A stretch of DNA of 64,000 nt, taken from Pollenia angustigena. Its lineage: Eukaryota; Arthropoda; Insecta; Diptera; Polleniidae. Location of the stretch: contig OV884058.1 of the NCBI GenBank assembly GCA_930367215.1, forward strand, positions 222,560,208 to 222,624,207, given 5' to 3'. Shown one piece after another: positions 45,098-54,259 of the stretch. How positions within the stretch are numbered: the stretch's first letter is position 1; each line of letters opens with the position of its first letter. A program made the translations under genes and the position numbers. The notes beneath the pieces are model-generated. The model ran no database searches. It had not been told where the DNA came from and saw only the letters and a list, made by a program, of their open reading frames with translations.

Positions 45098-46039
45098 ATG
45101 ATGGAAGAAAATATTTTAAAAGAGTTGGTGAAATCCAAAAAAATTTTAAAGAAGAAATTTCAAAGCATAAGACTTGGAGAATTGGAAAAATTTAATAATT
45201 TAGAAAGAACATTTAAACCTTTAACAGAACCTCTAAAGAAACTAGTCAAATTGTCAGATTCGTCAAATTTAACAATACCCATAGACGAAAAACATAAATG
45301 TAAGCACAATACTAAAATAAAAACGGAAAATAAAACTATATTCACCAGCACCCCTAAGAAAAACTTAATGAAAGAGAAAAACATTGATTCAGCACCTAAT
45401 AGAATAAAAAAAGATAAAGAAGAAGAAGAAGAAGACTATAACAGTAATAGTGAAGATGAAGTAAATGATACATCGAAAAATGAACAATTTTATTCTCAGT
45501 CATCCGATTGGGAGTTTGATTTATCAACTCTAAATGGAAATAAAAAGCTTGACACTATATTTGGACCTCATAAGACGGAAAATGGAGACTGGAAATTTGG
45601 AAATTCTATTTTAAAGCTAACCGATGATAAAATAATAATAGGTCAAAAATCTTGGGCACTAACCCCAGGGTTATACTCATTACTTTTTCATAAAAATCCA
45701 AAACAATTCGATTCTTCAGAGCTAGCAATATATAAACATATTTTACTTGATACAAACGCACATCGAAGAAACTATGATCCTAATAATCAAATTAATGGAA
45801 ACAGAGGTTATAAATATAAAAAAATAATAAATAAATTGTTTACTACAACTACTCACGTTGGTAAGGGTTTAATGGAGGTTAATCTTAATAAACCAAACTA
45901 TATATACTGGGATAATCCTAATGAAATTGTAGACCGATTGAGGCTGTTAATAGCGTCACAACATGCTGGTAACAATAATCATTCTAATGAAATAATATCT
46001 ATAGTCGAAGAACTAAGGGAAGCAAATATAATTGAATAA
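45098..46039 (+). CDS. DUF8207-type Polinton protein
   Basis: The 313-residue frame starts with two consecutive ATG codons right after the minisatellite. Residues 1-55 are a charged coiled-coil-like helix; 56-135 are low-complexity and end in an acidic run (KEEEEEDYNSNSEDE); residues 145-300 form the conserved block, with IFGPHKTENGDWKFGNS, KSWALTPGLYSLLFHK, YKHILLDTNAHRRNYDP and RGYKYKKI. I recognise this block as the DUF8207 family, common in insect genomes and Polinton-linked. Its role is not established; a structural or DNA-organising virion role is possible because it sits among the capsid genes. Confidence 0.8.
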   Translation: MMEENILKELVKSKKILKKKFQSIRLGELEKFNNLERTFKPLTEPLKKLVKLSDSSNLTIPIDEKHKCKHNTKIKTENKTIFTSTPKKNLMKEKNIDSAPNRIKKDKEEEEEDYNSNSEDEVNDTSKNEQFYSQSSDWEFDLSTLNGNKKLDTIFGPHKTENGDWKFGNSILKLTDDKIIIGQKSWALTPGLYSLLFHKNPKQFDSSELAIYKHILLDTNAHRRNYDPNNQINGNRGYKYKKIINKLFTTTTHVGKGLMEVNLNKPNYIYWDNPNEIVDRLRLLIASQHAGNNNHSNEIISIVEELREANIIE

Positions 46040-46061
46040 GTTTTAAATAAAAAAACAAATT

Positions 46062-46436
46062 ATGACTGTTGACAAATTTGGTCATTACTATAATCAAAAA
46101 TATATAGGAGATATAACAAGAAACAACCTCTCAAAAAATTTCGGTATCACACTTAACGGAAATAATATTGATATAGAGAATAAAAGAATTTTAAATTTGT
46201 CACCTCCAATTAATGGGGCAGATGCTGTTAACAAAAATTATGTGAATACACAAATTACCCATATGCAAGAACATTTAAAAAGGGGTATAAACAAAGAAGT
46301 TTTAATTGTTCGAAATGAAATTAAAGATTTAAATAAAATAATTTCTGACATATATAGTGTAATGATTACGCTTTCATCACAACAACAACAACAACAACAA
46401 CAACAACATAATGGAAAAAAGAACGATAATAAATGA
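46062..46436 (+). CDS. Fibre-like protein with DAVNKxYV motif
   Basis: The 124-residue protein begins 22 bp after the DUF8207 stop. Residues 38-62 (IENKRILNLSPPINGADAVN, then KNYVN) match the pattern repeated in phage tail fibres and collar-type trimeric proteins. Residues 63-105 look like a coiled coil, then a run of nine glutamines leads to a hydrophilic end. Its last 26 bp overlap the integrase start in another frame. A trimeric spike or fibre on the virion is a reasonable inference but unproved. Confidence 0.65.
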   Translation: MTVDKFGHYYNQKYIGDITRNNLSKNFGITLNGNNIDIENKRILNLSPPINGADAVNKNYVNTQITHMQEHLKRGINKEVLIVRNEIKDLNKIISDIYSVMITLSSQQQQQQQQQHNGKKNDNK

Positions 46437-47328
46437 ACTACATTCTAGAGCGCGCAAAAATTTCTTACGACGCAAAGTAATTACAAAGGGAATTGATGAT
46501 CTTTGGCAAGCAGACTTAGTAGAGATGGGCAACTATTCGACTATAAACAACGGCTATAAATATATGATAACAATTATTGATACATTTTCAAAATTCGCTT
46601 GGGCTGCAGCAATTAAAGCAAAAACCGCATCTGAAGTATCCAAAGCTTTTCAGAAAATATTAAGTAAGGGGCGAGTACCTAAAAATTTACAAACAGATGA
46701 TGGTAAAGAATTTTTTAATAAGGAATTTGGTTTGCTAATGCGCAAATATTCAATTAATCATTACTCTACATATAGTGTAATGAAAGCTTCAATAGTTGAA
46801 CGGTTTAATCGAACACTAAAAGGTATGATGTGGAGAGAATTTAGTAATAATGGAACATTTCACTGGATTGATATTTATAAAAAACTAGTTGATCAATATA
46901 ACAGAAAAACTCATAGTAAAATCAAAATGGCGCCTATTGATGTAAAACGTAAACATGAACAACATCTACTGAAAACTGCATTTAGCAGTTTAAAAATGTT
47001 TAAGTCATCACGATTTAAAGTCGGTGATTATGTTCGCATAAGCAAATACAAACATATTTTTGAAAAAGGTTATACACCAAATTGGACTACAGAAATATTT
47101 AAAATAAAATCTATACAGAACACCTATCCAATCACATTCTTACTAGAAGATTACCAAGGAAATCCTATAAAAGGGGCATTTTACAAAGAAGAAATACGTC
47201 ACACACATTATCCCAATACATATCTAGTGGAAAAAATTTTAAAAGAGAAAGGTGATAAAGCGTATGTTAAATGGCTAGGGTTTCCAAACCAACATAATTC
47301 ATGGATTAATAAAGATGAAATATTATAA
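46411..47328 (+). CDS. INT: Retroviral-type integrase with chromodomain (INT)
   Basis: The 305-residue enzyme would insert the element and generate the 6-bp duplication. The DDE core holds Asp35 (WQADLVEM), Asp96 (QTDDGKEFF) and Glu130 (IVERFNRTLK). An SH3-like part follows (FKVGDYVRISK, WTTEIFKI). Residues from about 271 to the end form a chromodomain (YLVEKILKEK, AYVKWLGFP, NSWINKDEI), which may guide insertion by binding histone marks. The ATG lies within the last codons of the fibre-like gene, just after its CAA tract. Length and layout are typical for Polintons and no damage is seen. Confidence 0.93.
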   Translation: MEKRTIINELHSRARKNFLRRKVITKGIDDLWQADLVEMGNYSTINNGYKYMITIIDTFSKFAWAAAIKAKTASEVSKAFQKILSKGRVPKNLQTDDGKEFFNKEFGLLMRKYSINHYSTYSVMKASIVERFNRTLKGMMWREFSNNGTFHWIDIYKKLVDQYNRKTHSKIKMAPIDVKRKHEQHLLKTAFSSLKMFKSSRFKVGDYVRISKYKHIFEKGYTPNWTTEIFKIKSIQNTYPITFLLEDYQGNPIKGAFYKEEIRHTHYPNTYLVEKILKEKGDKAYVKWLGFPNQHNSWINKDEIL

Positions 47329-47427
47329 GAATAAGTATTTATAAGATTTTTTTTTTTAATAAATACCTAAATTTAATAAAAGAAAAAAACCCCAGCATTT
47401 TATTTCATTTAAAGTTTAGCGCTCATA

Positions 47428-48117
47428 ATGTCAATTACATTAGCGTTAAGTGGCAATTCATCAGTTTTAACAGCAAATTATTTCCCACCAATAGATCTTA
47501 AAGATGACTATGAATGCTCTTTAGTTGATTTTCATTCATATAACTCTATTCCCAATGTAGATTATGATAATAATTTATTTCATATAGGAGATAAAATAAT
47601 TGAAATTCCTATCGGATCATATGAGTTGCAAGATATTGTGGACTATATAGTTGGACAGTATAAAGCAGAAAATTTCAATAAATCTATTCTGATTAAAGCT
47701 AATAATAATACTTTACAAATTGAAATTACTTCCTCCCACGATGCAATTTTCTTTGATCGAAAACGATCTATTGGTAAATTATTAGGTTTTAGTAGGCGAT
47801 TATTAGAAGCTGGAAGAAAACATGTATCAAATCAACCTGTAAATATATTAAGAGTTAATGCTATACAAATTCAGTGTAACATCATAACTGGAGCTTATAT
47901 GAATAACTCTCCAGCGCATATACTTCACGAGTTCGCATTAGACGTACCACCAGGCTATAAATTAGATGTTATTGCTAATAACCTAATTTATTTACCAGTA
48001 AACGTCAAAGAAATAACATATCTCAAGATTTGGATTGTTGATCAAGAAAATCGTACAGTAAATTTCAGAGGTGAAGAAATAACACTAAGATTACACCTAA
48101 GACCACGGAAAAAATGA
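47428..48117 (+). CDS. Minor capsid (penton) protein, single jelly-roll type
   Basis: The 229-residue protein is rich in beta strands, with SITLALSGNSSVLTANYFPP at the start, DNNLFHIGDKIIEIPIGSYE, NNNTLQIEITSS, SIGKLLGFSRR, and YLKIWIVDQENR with ITLRLHLRPRKK at the end. This layout is that of the Polinton minor capsid protein, which fits the five-fold vertices. The stop overlaps the ATG of the next small gene (ATGA). It lies two genes upstream of the major capsid protein across the small frame, the usual pairing. Confidence 0.85.
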   Translation: MSITLALSGNSSVLTANYFPPIDLKDDYECSLVDFHSYNSIPNVDYDNNLFHIGDKIIEIPIGSYELQDIVDYIVGQYKAENFNKSILIKANNNTLQIEITSSHDAIFFDRKRSIGKLLGFSRRLLEAGRKHVSNQPVNILRVNAIQIQCNIITGAYMNNSPAHILHEFALDVPPGYKLDVIANNLIYLPVNVKEITYLKIWIVDQENRTVNFRGEEITLRLHLRPRKK

Positions 48118-48257
48118 TAATTTACAATAAAACTAGGCACATTAACGTTAATAGAGACATTCCTACTAATCATATTAAAGCTACAAGACCATCATTAACG
48201 AAAGAAAATACAACCTTTTTAAAATTGCTTAAGTTAAAAATAAAGAAAAATGTCTGA
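48114..48257 (+). CDS. 47-residue basic protein between the capsid genes
   Basis: A short frame begins at the ATG that overlaps the penton TGA by 4 bases (ATGA) and ends in a TGA inside the first codons of the major capsid gene, an 8-base overlap. It fills the whole 132-bp gap with no stop. The product begins MIIYNKTRHINVNRDIPTNH, is rich in Lys/Arg and ends in a FLKLLKLKIKK-type amphipathic basic helix. Tight coupling to both capsid genes, plus charge, suggests a small virion or DNA-condensing protein; that is inference. Start and stop overlaps are the main support. Confidence 0.6.
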   Translation: MIIYNKTRHINVNRDIPTNHIKATRPSLTKENTTFLKLLKLKIKKNV

Positions 48258-49422
48258 TATACTCAATGTTATTGAAAAACCATATTCTGATGAAAATATA
48301 ATAAAAAAGGATTATCATAGCTATGTGCCCTATATTCAATCATTTAAAAACAATGATGAAATTCGAATTACACTACAAAATCAAGACTTATATGTTCTTC
48401 CGTCTGAAAGCTACTTATATATAGAAGGAAACATACAAAACTCTAAAGGTGAAGAAGCATCACAAAATACTAGATTGAGGAATAATTGTGTTGAATACTT
48501 ATTTGATGAAATACGGTATGAGATTAATGGTGTTGAAATTGATCGTACTCGATACTTGGGAATATCTAGTACAATTAAGAATTATGTCTCACTAAATGAA
48601 TTTGAAAGTAATATGATGAGAAATGCAGGGTGGAATATTTCTGAAGACCTATCAATACGAAAATTTAATTTTTATATTCCCCTAAAACTACTGTTGGGTT
48701 TTGCTGAGGATTTTAATAAAATAATTTTAAATAGCAAACATGAACTTATTCTTTTACGAAGTTCAAATGATGATAAGGCGTATTACTCAACAGATGCTAA
48801 TGAAAAATTGAGTTTATCGATTAAAAACATTACATGGAGAATACCACATATTCACCTATCAGATGCACGAAAAATACAAATAATGAAGATTATTAAGGAG
48901 GGTGTTTCATTACCCATAGCATTTCGCAGTTGGGACTGTTATTTTAATCCAACATTTTCCGAAGGCAGAAATCATAACTGGAATATTAAACTATCAATGA
49001 ATAGAGAAAGGCCAAGATTTCTTTTATTCGTATTAGAAAATGATAATAAATATATACACTCGGACTTAAAAAATGTTAAAGTACATTTAAATTCAGAATC
49101 CTATCCATATGATGATTTAAATTTAAAATTTGAGGAGAATCGATATGCTATTCTATATGACATGTACGCTAAGTTTCAACAAAATTACTATATGAGAGAA
49201 GCACAACCTCTTCTTTCCTGTGAGAAATTTAAAAATATTCCAATTGCAGTAGTTGATGTTAGCTATCAAAATGAAATTGTTAAAAATGGACCTATTGATG
49301 TAAAAATTGAGTTCGAGACAAGTAGTCCAGTACCAAAAAATACAAATGCTTATTGTTTAATCCTACATGATCGTATGATGGAGTACACACCTTTAACTGG
49401 AATTGTTCGAAAAATTATATAA
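48250..49422 (+). CDS. MCP: Major capsid protein, double jelly-roll type (MCP)
   Basis: The 390-residue protein has the run of beta strands expected for the two stacked jelly-rolls of Polinton, adenovirus and virophage capsids. Recognisable pieces are DEIRITLQNQDLYVLPSESY, NCVEYLFDEIRYEINGVEID, KFNFYIPLKLLLGFAEDF, ELILLRSSNDDKAYYS, and the later RPRFLLFVLENDNKY and AQPLLSCEKF. No stop or shift is visible. An AATAAA signal lies about 50 bp past the stop (49472). It is tail to tail with the polymerase gene. Confidence 0.88.
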   Translation: MSDILNVIEKPYSDENIIKKDYHSYVPYIQSFKNNDEIRITLQNQDLYVLPSESYLYIEGNIQNSKGEEASQNTRLRNNCVEYLFDEIRYEINGVEIDRTRYLGISSTIKNYVSLNEFESNMMRNAGWNISEDLSIRKFNFYIPLKLLLGFAEDFNKIILNSKHELILLRSSNDDKAYYSTDANEKLSLSIKNITWRIPHIHLSDARKIQIMKIIKEGVSLPIAFRSWDCYFNPTFSEGRNHNWNIKLSMNRERPRFLLFVLENDNKYIHSDLKNVKVHLNSESYPYDDLNLKFEENRYAILYDMYAKFQQNYYMREAQPLLSCEKFKNIPIAVVDVSYQNEIVKNGPIDVKIEFETSSPVPKNTNAYCLILHDRMMEYTPLTGIVRKII

Positions 49423-49677
49423 TCTAATATACATTCTAATACTTACATTTTTTTTCATTTAATTTCTATTAAATAAAGAATAAAACTGTTGGTTTGTTTT
49501 TCTTAATAAATTTTTTGGTTCTTTATTTCATATAGTATGAATGTATGGTATGGTATGTATGAATATGTTTACATATATATTACATATGTATATTATTATA
49601 TTTACATAATTTTATTATTATTACAAGATAATTATAATTAATTAAAATTATTCTTATTCTACCTTATTCTATTAATA
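49423..49677. terminator. Convergent 3' ends of capsid and polymerase genes
   Basis: The 255-bp spacer separates the stops of two genes that face each other. AATAAA occurs at 49472 and 49482 on the plus strand for the capsid transcript. On the minus strand, several TTATT-complement signals near 49610-49620 could serve the polymerase. The rest is AT-rich with a TATG/CATA tract near 49535-49600. Confidence 0.5.
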
Positions 49678-52600
49678 CTAATTATTTAGGGACTCAATAT
49701 CACTAATTAATCTACTTAATTCTAAATCACCATAATCAGTATCTAACTGATAATGGTGCCATGCATAAGTATTAATTTCATCATTTTTTATCTTCCGCTT
49801 ACTATCAATAAAATTTAAAGCTATCTTATTCACTTCATTTGTTAATATTGTGTGTAGCTTAGATGTGAATGTATACATACATGCTGCTACTGTTTCCTTA
49901 TTAAATAAGACATTTTTATAATCATTAATACTATAATTTTCTACCACGCACTTTTTAACCCCCTTAGCTTTCTTAACATCTCTATCATCTTCAACTGTGA
50001 AGGAATAAACTTTGGGTCCTAAGCCTACATATTCAGTGATGAATTTACCCTCAGTTTCATCTTTCATCATTCCAATAACTTTTTTATTTAATTGCGGAAA
50101 GTTAAATGGATTGTTTTTTGAATATGCAGATGTGTCAAAGAGTGTTTTCAAATCTCCTCTTATATCGTCATAGAAATCGTCAGTTTTAATTGAATAAATA
50201 AAAGAGTCAGTGTCCATGTAATTAAGATTTATATTATCTCCGAATTTAGGTTTCATGTACTCATAATGGAAATCATACATTTTCCATTTTGAAAGATCAA
50301 GTACACAAAAGCCTAAATAAATTGGTTTATTATAATATGTCAAAGTTTTATTCATTTGTACAGCCCATAATTTATCGGTAAACTGTGAAATACTATGAAA
50401 ATTTGGTTTTGCTATAAGTTCACCTACACCTAATCGGTTACGGTTGGTACGACCCCATTCACTAACCAACCGAACGTCTTTTCTCTTATCGACGTTTTCC
50501 ATGGTTTTACCATACACAGCATTATTGAGCAATTTATAGAAGTCTTTTTCAAATTGGTTATTAGCTTCTGTTCTATATGAAGTATTTAAATCTATGTATG
50601 TTTTTAACCATGGTTTTTGATTAAATTTTAAAATTCGGTGAACTTTTTCCAAAACCAATCCATTATTTAAACATTGCTCTAATGTTTTATAATGTATGAC
50701 ATATTTATTTTTGTCAGATAGGTCAGCAATTAATTTTTCATATTTAGTGCCACCTATTATTTTATTTTCCACACAGAATGGTAGGTCATTATGGTAATCA
50801 TGACAGTTGAACGGGTATGATAAATCGACTTCATAAATATAACCAACATCTGAGTTATGTGGAATATTTTTGGGGTGAATGAAGTCATTTGTCCAACTGA
50901 AGCCTCCATATGGTAGTGATTCTGACATTGCCCAACCATAAAGATTATTTGCGTCTAAATATAAAATGTATTCGGAAGGCTTCGTAGGATCATAATCGTT
51001 AAGATATTTATGATTAGCCTTACTATACCTCTTACTACATTGTGAAAGACCACCACGAATTCCTCGTTTAATAAAATTATACATTTCTAGATCTGTTAAT
51101 AACTCTAGCTCAATTCTTGTATATTTTAACATTGCATCCCAAGAAAGGCCTGGGATGGTATAATAATGTGGAGGATCTAGGTTATAAATCTTCTTACAGA
51201 GTCTTCTGAAGTTTTCAAATACATCTGTAAGTAATAATACGTCAGTTTTTAAGTATAGTTCCATGTAATCTCTAATAGTCTCACAATCAAATTTTGTCCA
51301 TATATTCTGTGCTAGTAAATAGTCTTCTTCTGAGCATTTTTTATCATTCAGTCTACTGTAAAATGCTTCAATTGGTGGAAGTTGCTTTTCATTTAATTTT
51401 TCAAATGAATTTAAATATTCATAAGGAAAAACACCCTTTCGCTTCATAAGAGAAAATTTCTCAGCATCTGGAAAATATTTTCTAATAGCATTTAAATCTT
51501 GGTCATTGAGGTTACTAGCTAATGATTCCAAGCCAGATGCCATAAATCTTAAAGAGTCTAAAAACCTAAGCTCAATTTTTTTTCCAGTTTTATAGTCTCG
51601 CACCTTTGCAAGTTGTTTTGAAATTATATGCTGAGGAATATTTTGCTTCACTTTTCTTATGTACAACTCATTTATATAATCATCAATTTCTTCATCGGTA
51701 TATACCCGAACAGTATGCGATAAAGAAATGTATAATTCTTTATTTATGGGAATTACATTAGTCTCGCCTTTAATACTAAGTAATTCTTTAATAAATAAGT
51801 GACAATCATATTTCGAAAAATTGTGGAAAAATATAGGAATAAAATTTGGAATTTTAAAATTTAAATTACACGAATTGTGTGCAGCCCCTCTATATTTTCC
51901 CGATAAGTGACAGTGATCTCTCACAGCTAGTTCATCGCCTAGTGCTAAACCGCAAATATGACAGTTGATAGATTTTAAAAATTGTTCTTCTTCTAAGGGG
52001 GTTAATGGATGCATTGGGACAATTTTCTCATAATAAGTCTTATAAATTTGTCTACATTCATTTATTAAATTATCAACAAAATGTTGTCCTACATTCACAC
52101 TGCTACTATCACTACTACTAAACATTTTAAACTTATCTAAATTTTCATTAAAATTACACTTAATATTAAAACCATATGCACATGGTATATGTTTTTTTAT
52201 AAATCTACTATTTTCATTAATACTACTTACATCTACTTCCTCAAGAACACATTCGAAATCTGCATATACTAAGAATGGAACTTCCATCTGCCTTTCATAA
52301 TGCTGATATTTAACTATAGATTTTTCCCCCTCTGGCATCTTGGGAATACATTCTCCACACTCTCTCTCCTTATGGATTACCATTCTCTCCGGTATAGTTG
52401 TATGGTAGAGACAACTATTACAAAATATTATACTACCATCATGTGCTGATAGTTGATTTGAAAGTAGTCTAAAAATAAATAAAAATTAATTAATTTGATA
52501 GAATAGATTTTTTTTCTTTATAAAGTTTTATGTTCATTTTATACTAATTACTAATTACCTAGAAATATTCTTTATTAGAATGTAGTGCATTTTACTCCCG

Positions 52601-53925
52601 CATGCACTTTCCAACAGTAGCAAATTAATGTGAACTTCCTTTTCACTTTTTGTGATGTAGTACGGACCAACAATAGTTTTCAATTTTCGGTCGAACCCGA
52701 ACACATTTATACTTATTTCCTTATTGTTCTTTTCAAAATGCTTAATATCCTTCACATCAGTTGGAAATTGCATTGAAGTGAAGTTAAGTATTCTACCGGA
52801 ATCAAGTGAAATAATTTGTTCAGAAATATCACTTATTTTATAAATTGTCTGTCTGTGTACATGACTGTCATCCCCATTATAAAATGCTGCTATAATACTC
52901 CATTTAAAACAGAAAACGTCATTATTTTGGACGTTTATACAAGCACGTTTTCGTATTAGCTCTTTAGGAGTTGGTATGTATTGCGATCCTGATAATGGTG
53001 ATGCCTTGTTAATATTAATTTCCAGACATTTTATTTGGATAAGCGTCCAACCAGAATCTCTTTCTTGAAACTCTGACATTTTAGCTTTAATTTTTTCAAT
53101 TTGTGTTGTCAAAGCTAAGTCTATGTCATCCGCTCTCGATATACGCATCATTTCCGTACAATGATATATATTTGTTTCTGGCTTATCAGGATAGGCTGGT
53201 AACTTGTATCGAGCAGTAAGTTCCAAATTGAATTTCACTATTATGTGCTCAGACAGACAATTATTTAATAATTTCTGAACGTATATTTGTCCTTCTTTCA
53301 AATATTCATTCACATTCAAATTCAAATCTCCTTTTGGAAAACGATATGTTAAAAGTCGAGATTTGAATGAATTTTTTATTAGTTGAATCCGGTTTCCAAT
53401 TTTTTCCTGTACATTTTTCTGGTGTTCGGGTTGCGAGCAATGAATAAACCATTGCTGAGGTTGAATTTTAGCATTACAATCCTCACACATAGTAAAAGTT
53501 TCTGCATATAACTCAGGCTGTTGTTGTTTACATGGTATATTTGATTGCAACATCGATATACGTTTCCTAGATGCAGCCGATGTTGAAGGATATTCGTTAA
53601 TTTCTTCTACTTGTTGTTGGTGTTGTTGTTGTTGTTGCGGTTGTTGATGCTGCTGCTGTTGTTGCGGTTGTTGTTGTTGCTGGTGTTGTTGTTGCGGTTG
53701 TTGATGCTGCTGCTGTTGTTGCTGTTGTTGTTGTTGCAGTTGTTGTTGTTGTTGTTGTTGACGAAGAAAATCTTTATGAATTTCAACATGTTTCTTTTTT
53801 TCCATATATGTCATGGATATATGATTACATATATCACATGGTATATGAATTGTTGCATGTTTTTTTAAAATGTTTTTATTTTTATATATATTTTGGCATA
53901 TTTCACACATGATTTCACTAGCCAT
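49678..53925 (-). CDS. POLB: Protein-primed DNA polymerase B (POLB), two exons
   Basis: Exon 1 is 53925-52559 and exon 2 is 52468-49678, giving 1,385 residues. The N-terminus has two zinc-finger-like units (CEICQNIY...H, CDICNHIS...H), a long poly-Gln tract, and a conserved region with SGWTLIQIKCLEININ and FCFKWSIIAAFYN. Exon 2 carries the exonuclease motifs YADFE (Asp526/Glu528), HNFSKYD (Asp677) and YLKTD (Asp865), a zinc/HNH-like CxxC...HCH...H..C unit (about 625-656), and polymerase motifs YLDANNLYG (Asp961), KLLNNAVYG (1101-1109) and YMDTDS (Asp1208/Asp1210). It would copy the element from a terminal protein primer. No damage is visible. Length fits full-size Polinton polymerases. Confidence 0.93.
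52469..52558 (-). other. 90-bp spliceosomal intron in POLB
   Basis: On the minus strand exon 1 ends TCTAG, followed by GTAATTAG. The intron is T-rich towards its 3' end and closes with TTTATTTTTAG before ACTACTTTC. Splicing removes the TAA that would end the first frame and joins the two open frames without a shift; the next 28 codons lead straight to the ATG at 52383 and contain a CxxC pair (FCNSCLYH). The length is typical of short fly introns. Confidence 0.88.
53607..53758 (-). repeat. CAA/CAG trinucleotide tract coding poly-Gln in POLB
   Basis: About 150 bp of CAA and CAG codons with a few CAT and CCA interruptions encode Gln-rich sequence between the zinc fingers and the conserved N-terminal domain. 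Opposite-strand frames over it (Leu-rich and Asn-rich) are artefacts. Confidence 0.9.
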
Positions 53926-54115
53926 TATTATTTTTAAATTTTTATTTATTTTATTTTTTTATTTTTAAAAACACTAACTTTCTTTAGCAAGTTTACTTTA
54001 GAAACTAATTGAAAATAATATATTAAAAACCTTATATACACTTTAAATATCTATACAGTCGATCACCCAAACGAGCAAAAACGACAACAACAACATTTCA
54101 CCATCTGGCTACCCA

Positions 54116-54197
54116 TAAACATACAAAAAAATAAAAAAAATATTTTTCCAATTTGTTCCTCAAGGTCTGTTCGTCTGTGTATCTGTCTATCTGTCTA

Positions 54198-54259
<62 letters not shown>

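Noticed and set aside
44725..45195. 156-codon Cys/Lys/Phe repeat protein
   Set aside because: It is the translation of the 21-bp minisatellite, runs into the real DUF8207 gene in another frame, and lies partly in the ATPase end.
53611..53868. Leu-rich plus-strand protein and Asn-rich minus-strand protein
   Set aside because: Both are other-frame translations of the poly-Gln tract of the polymerase.
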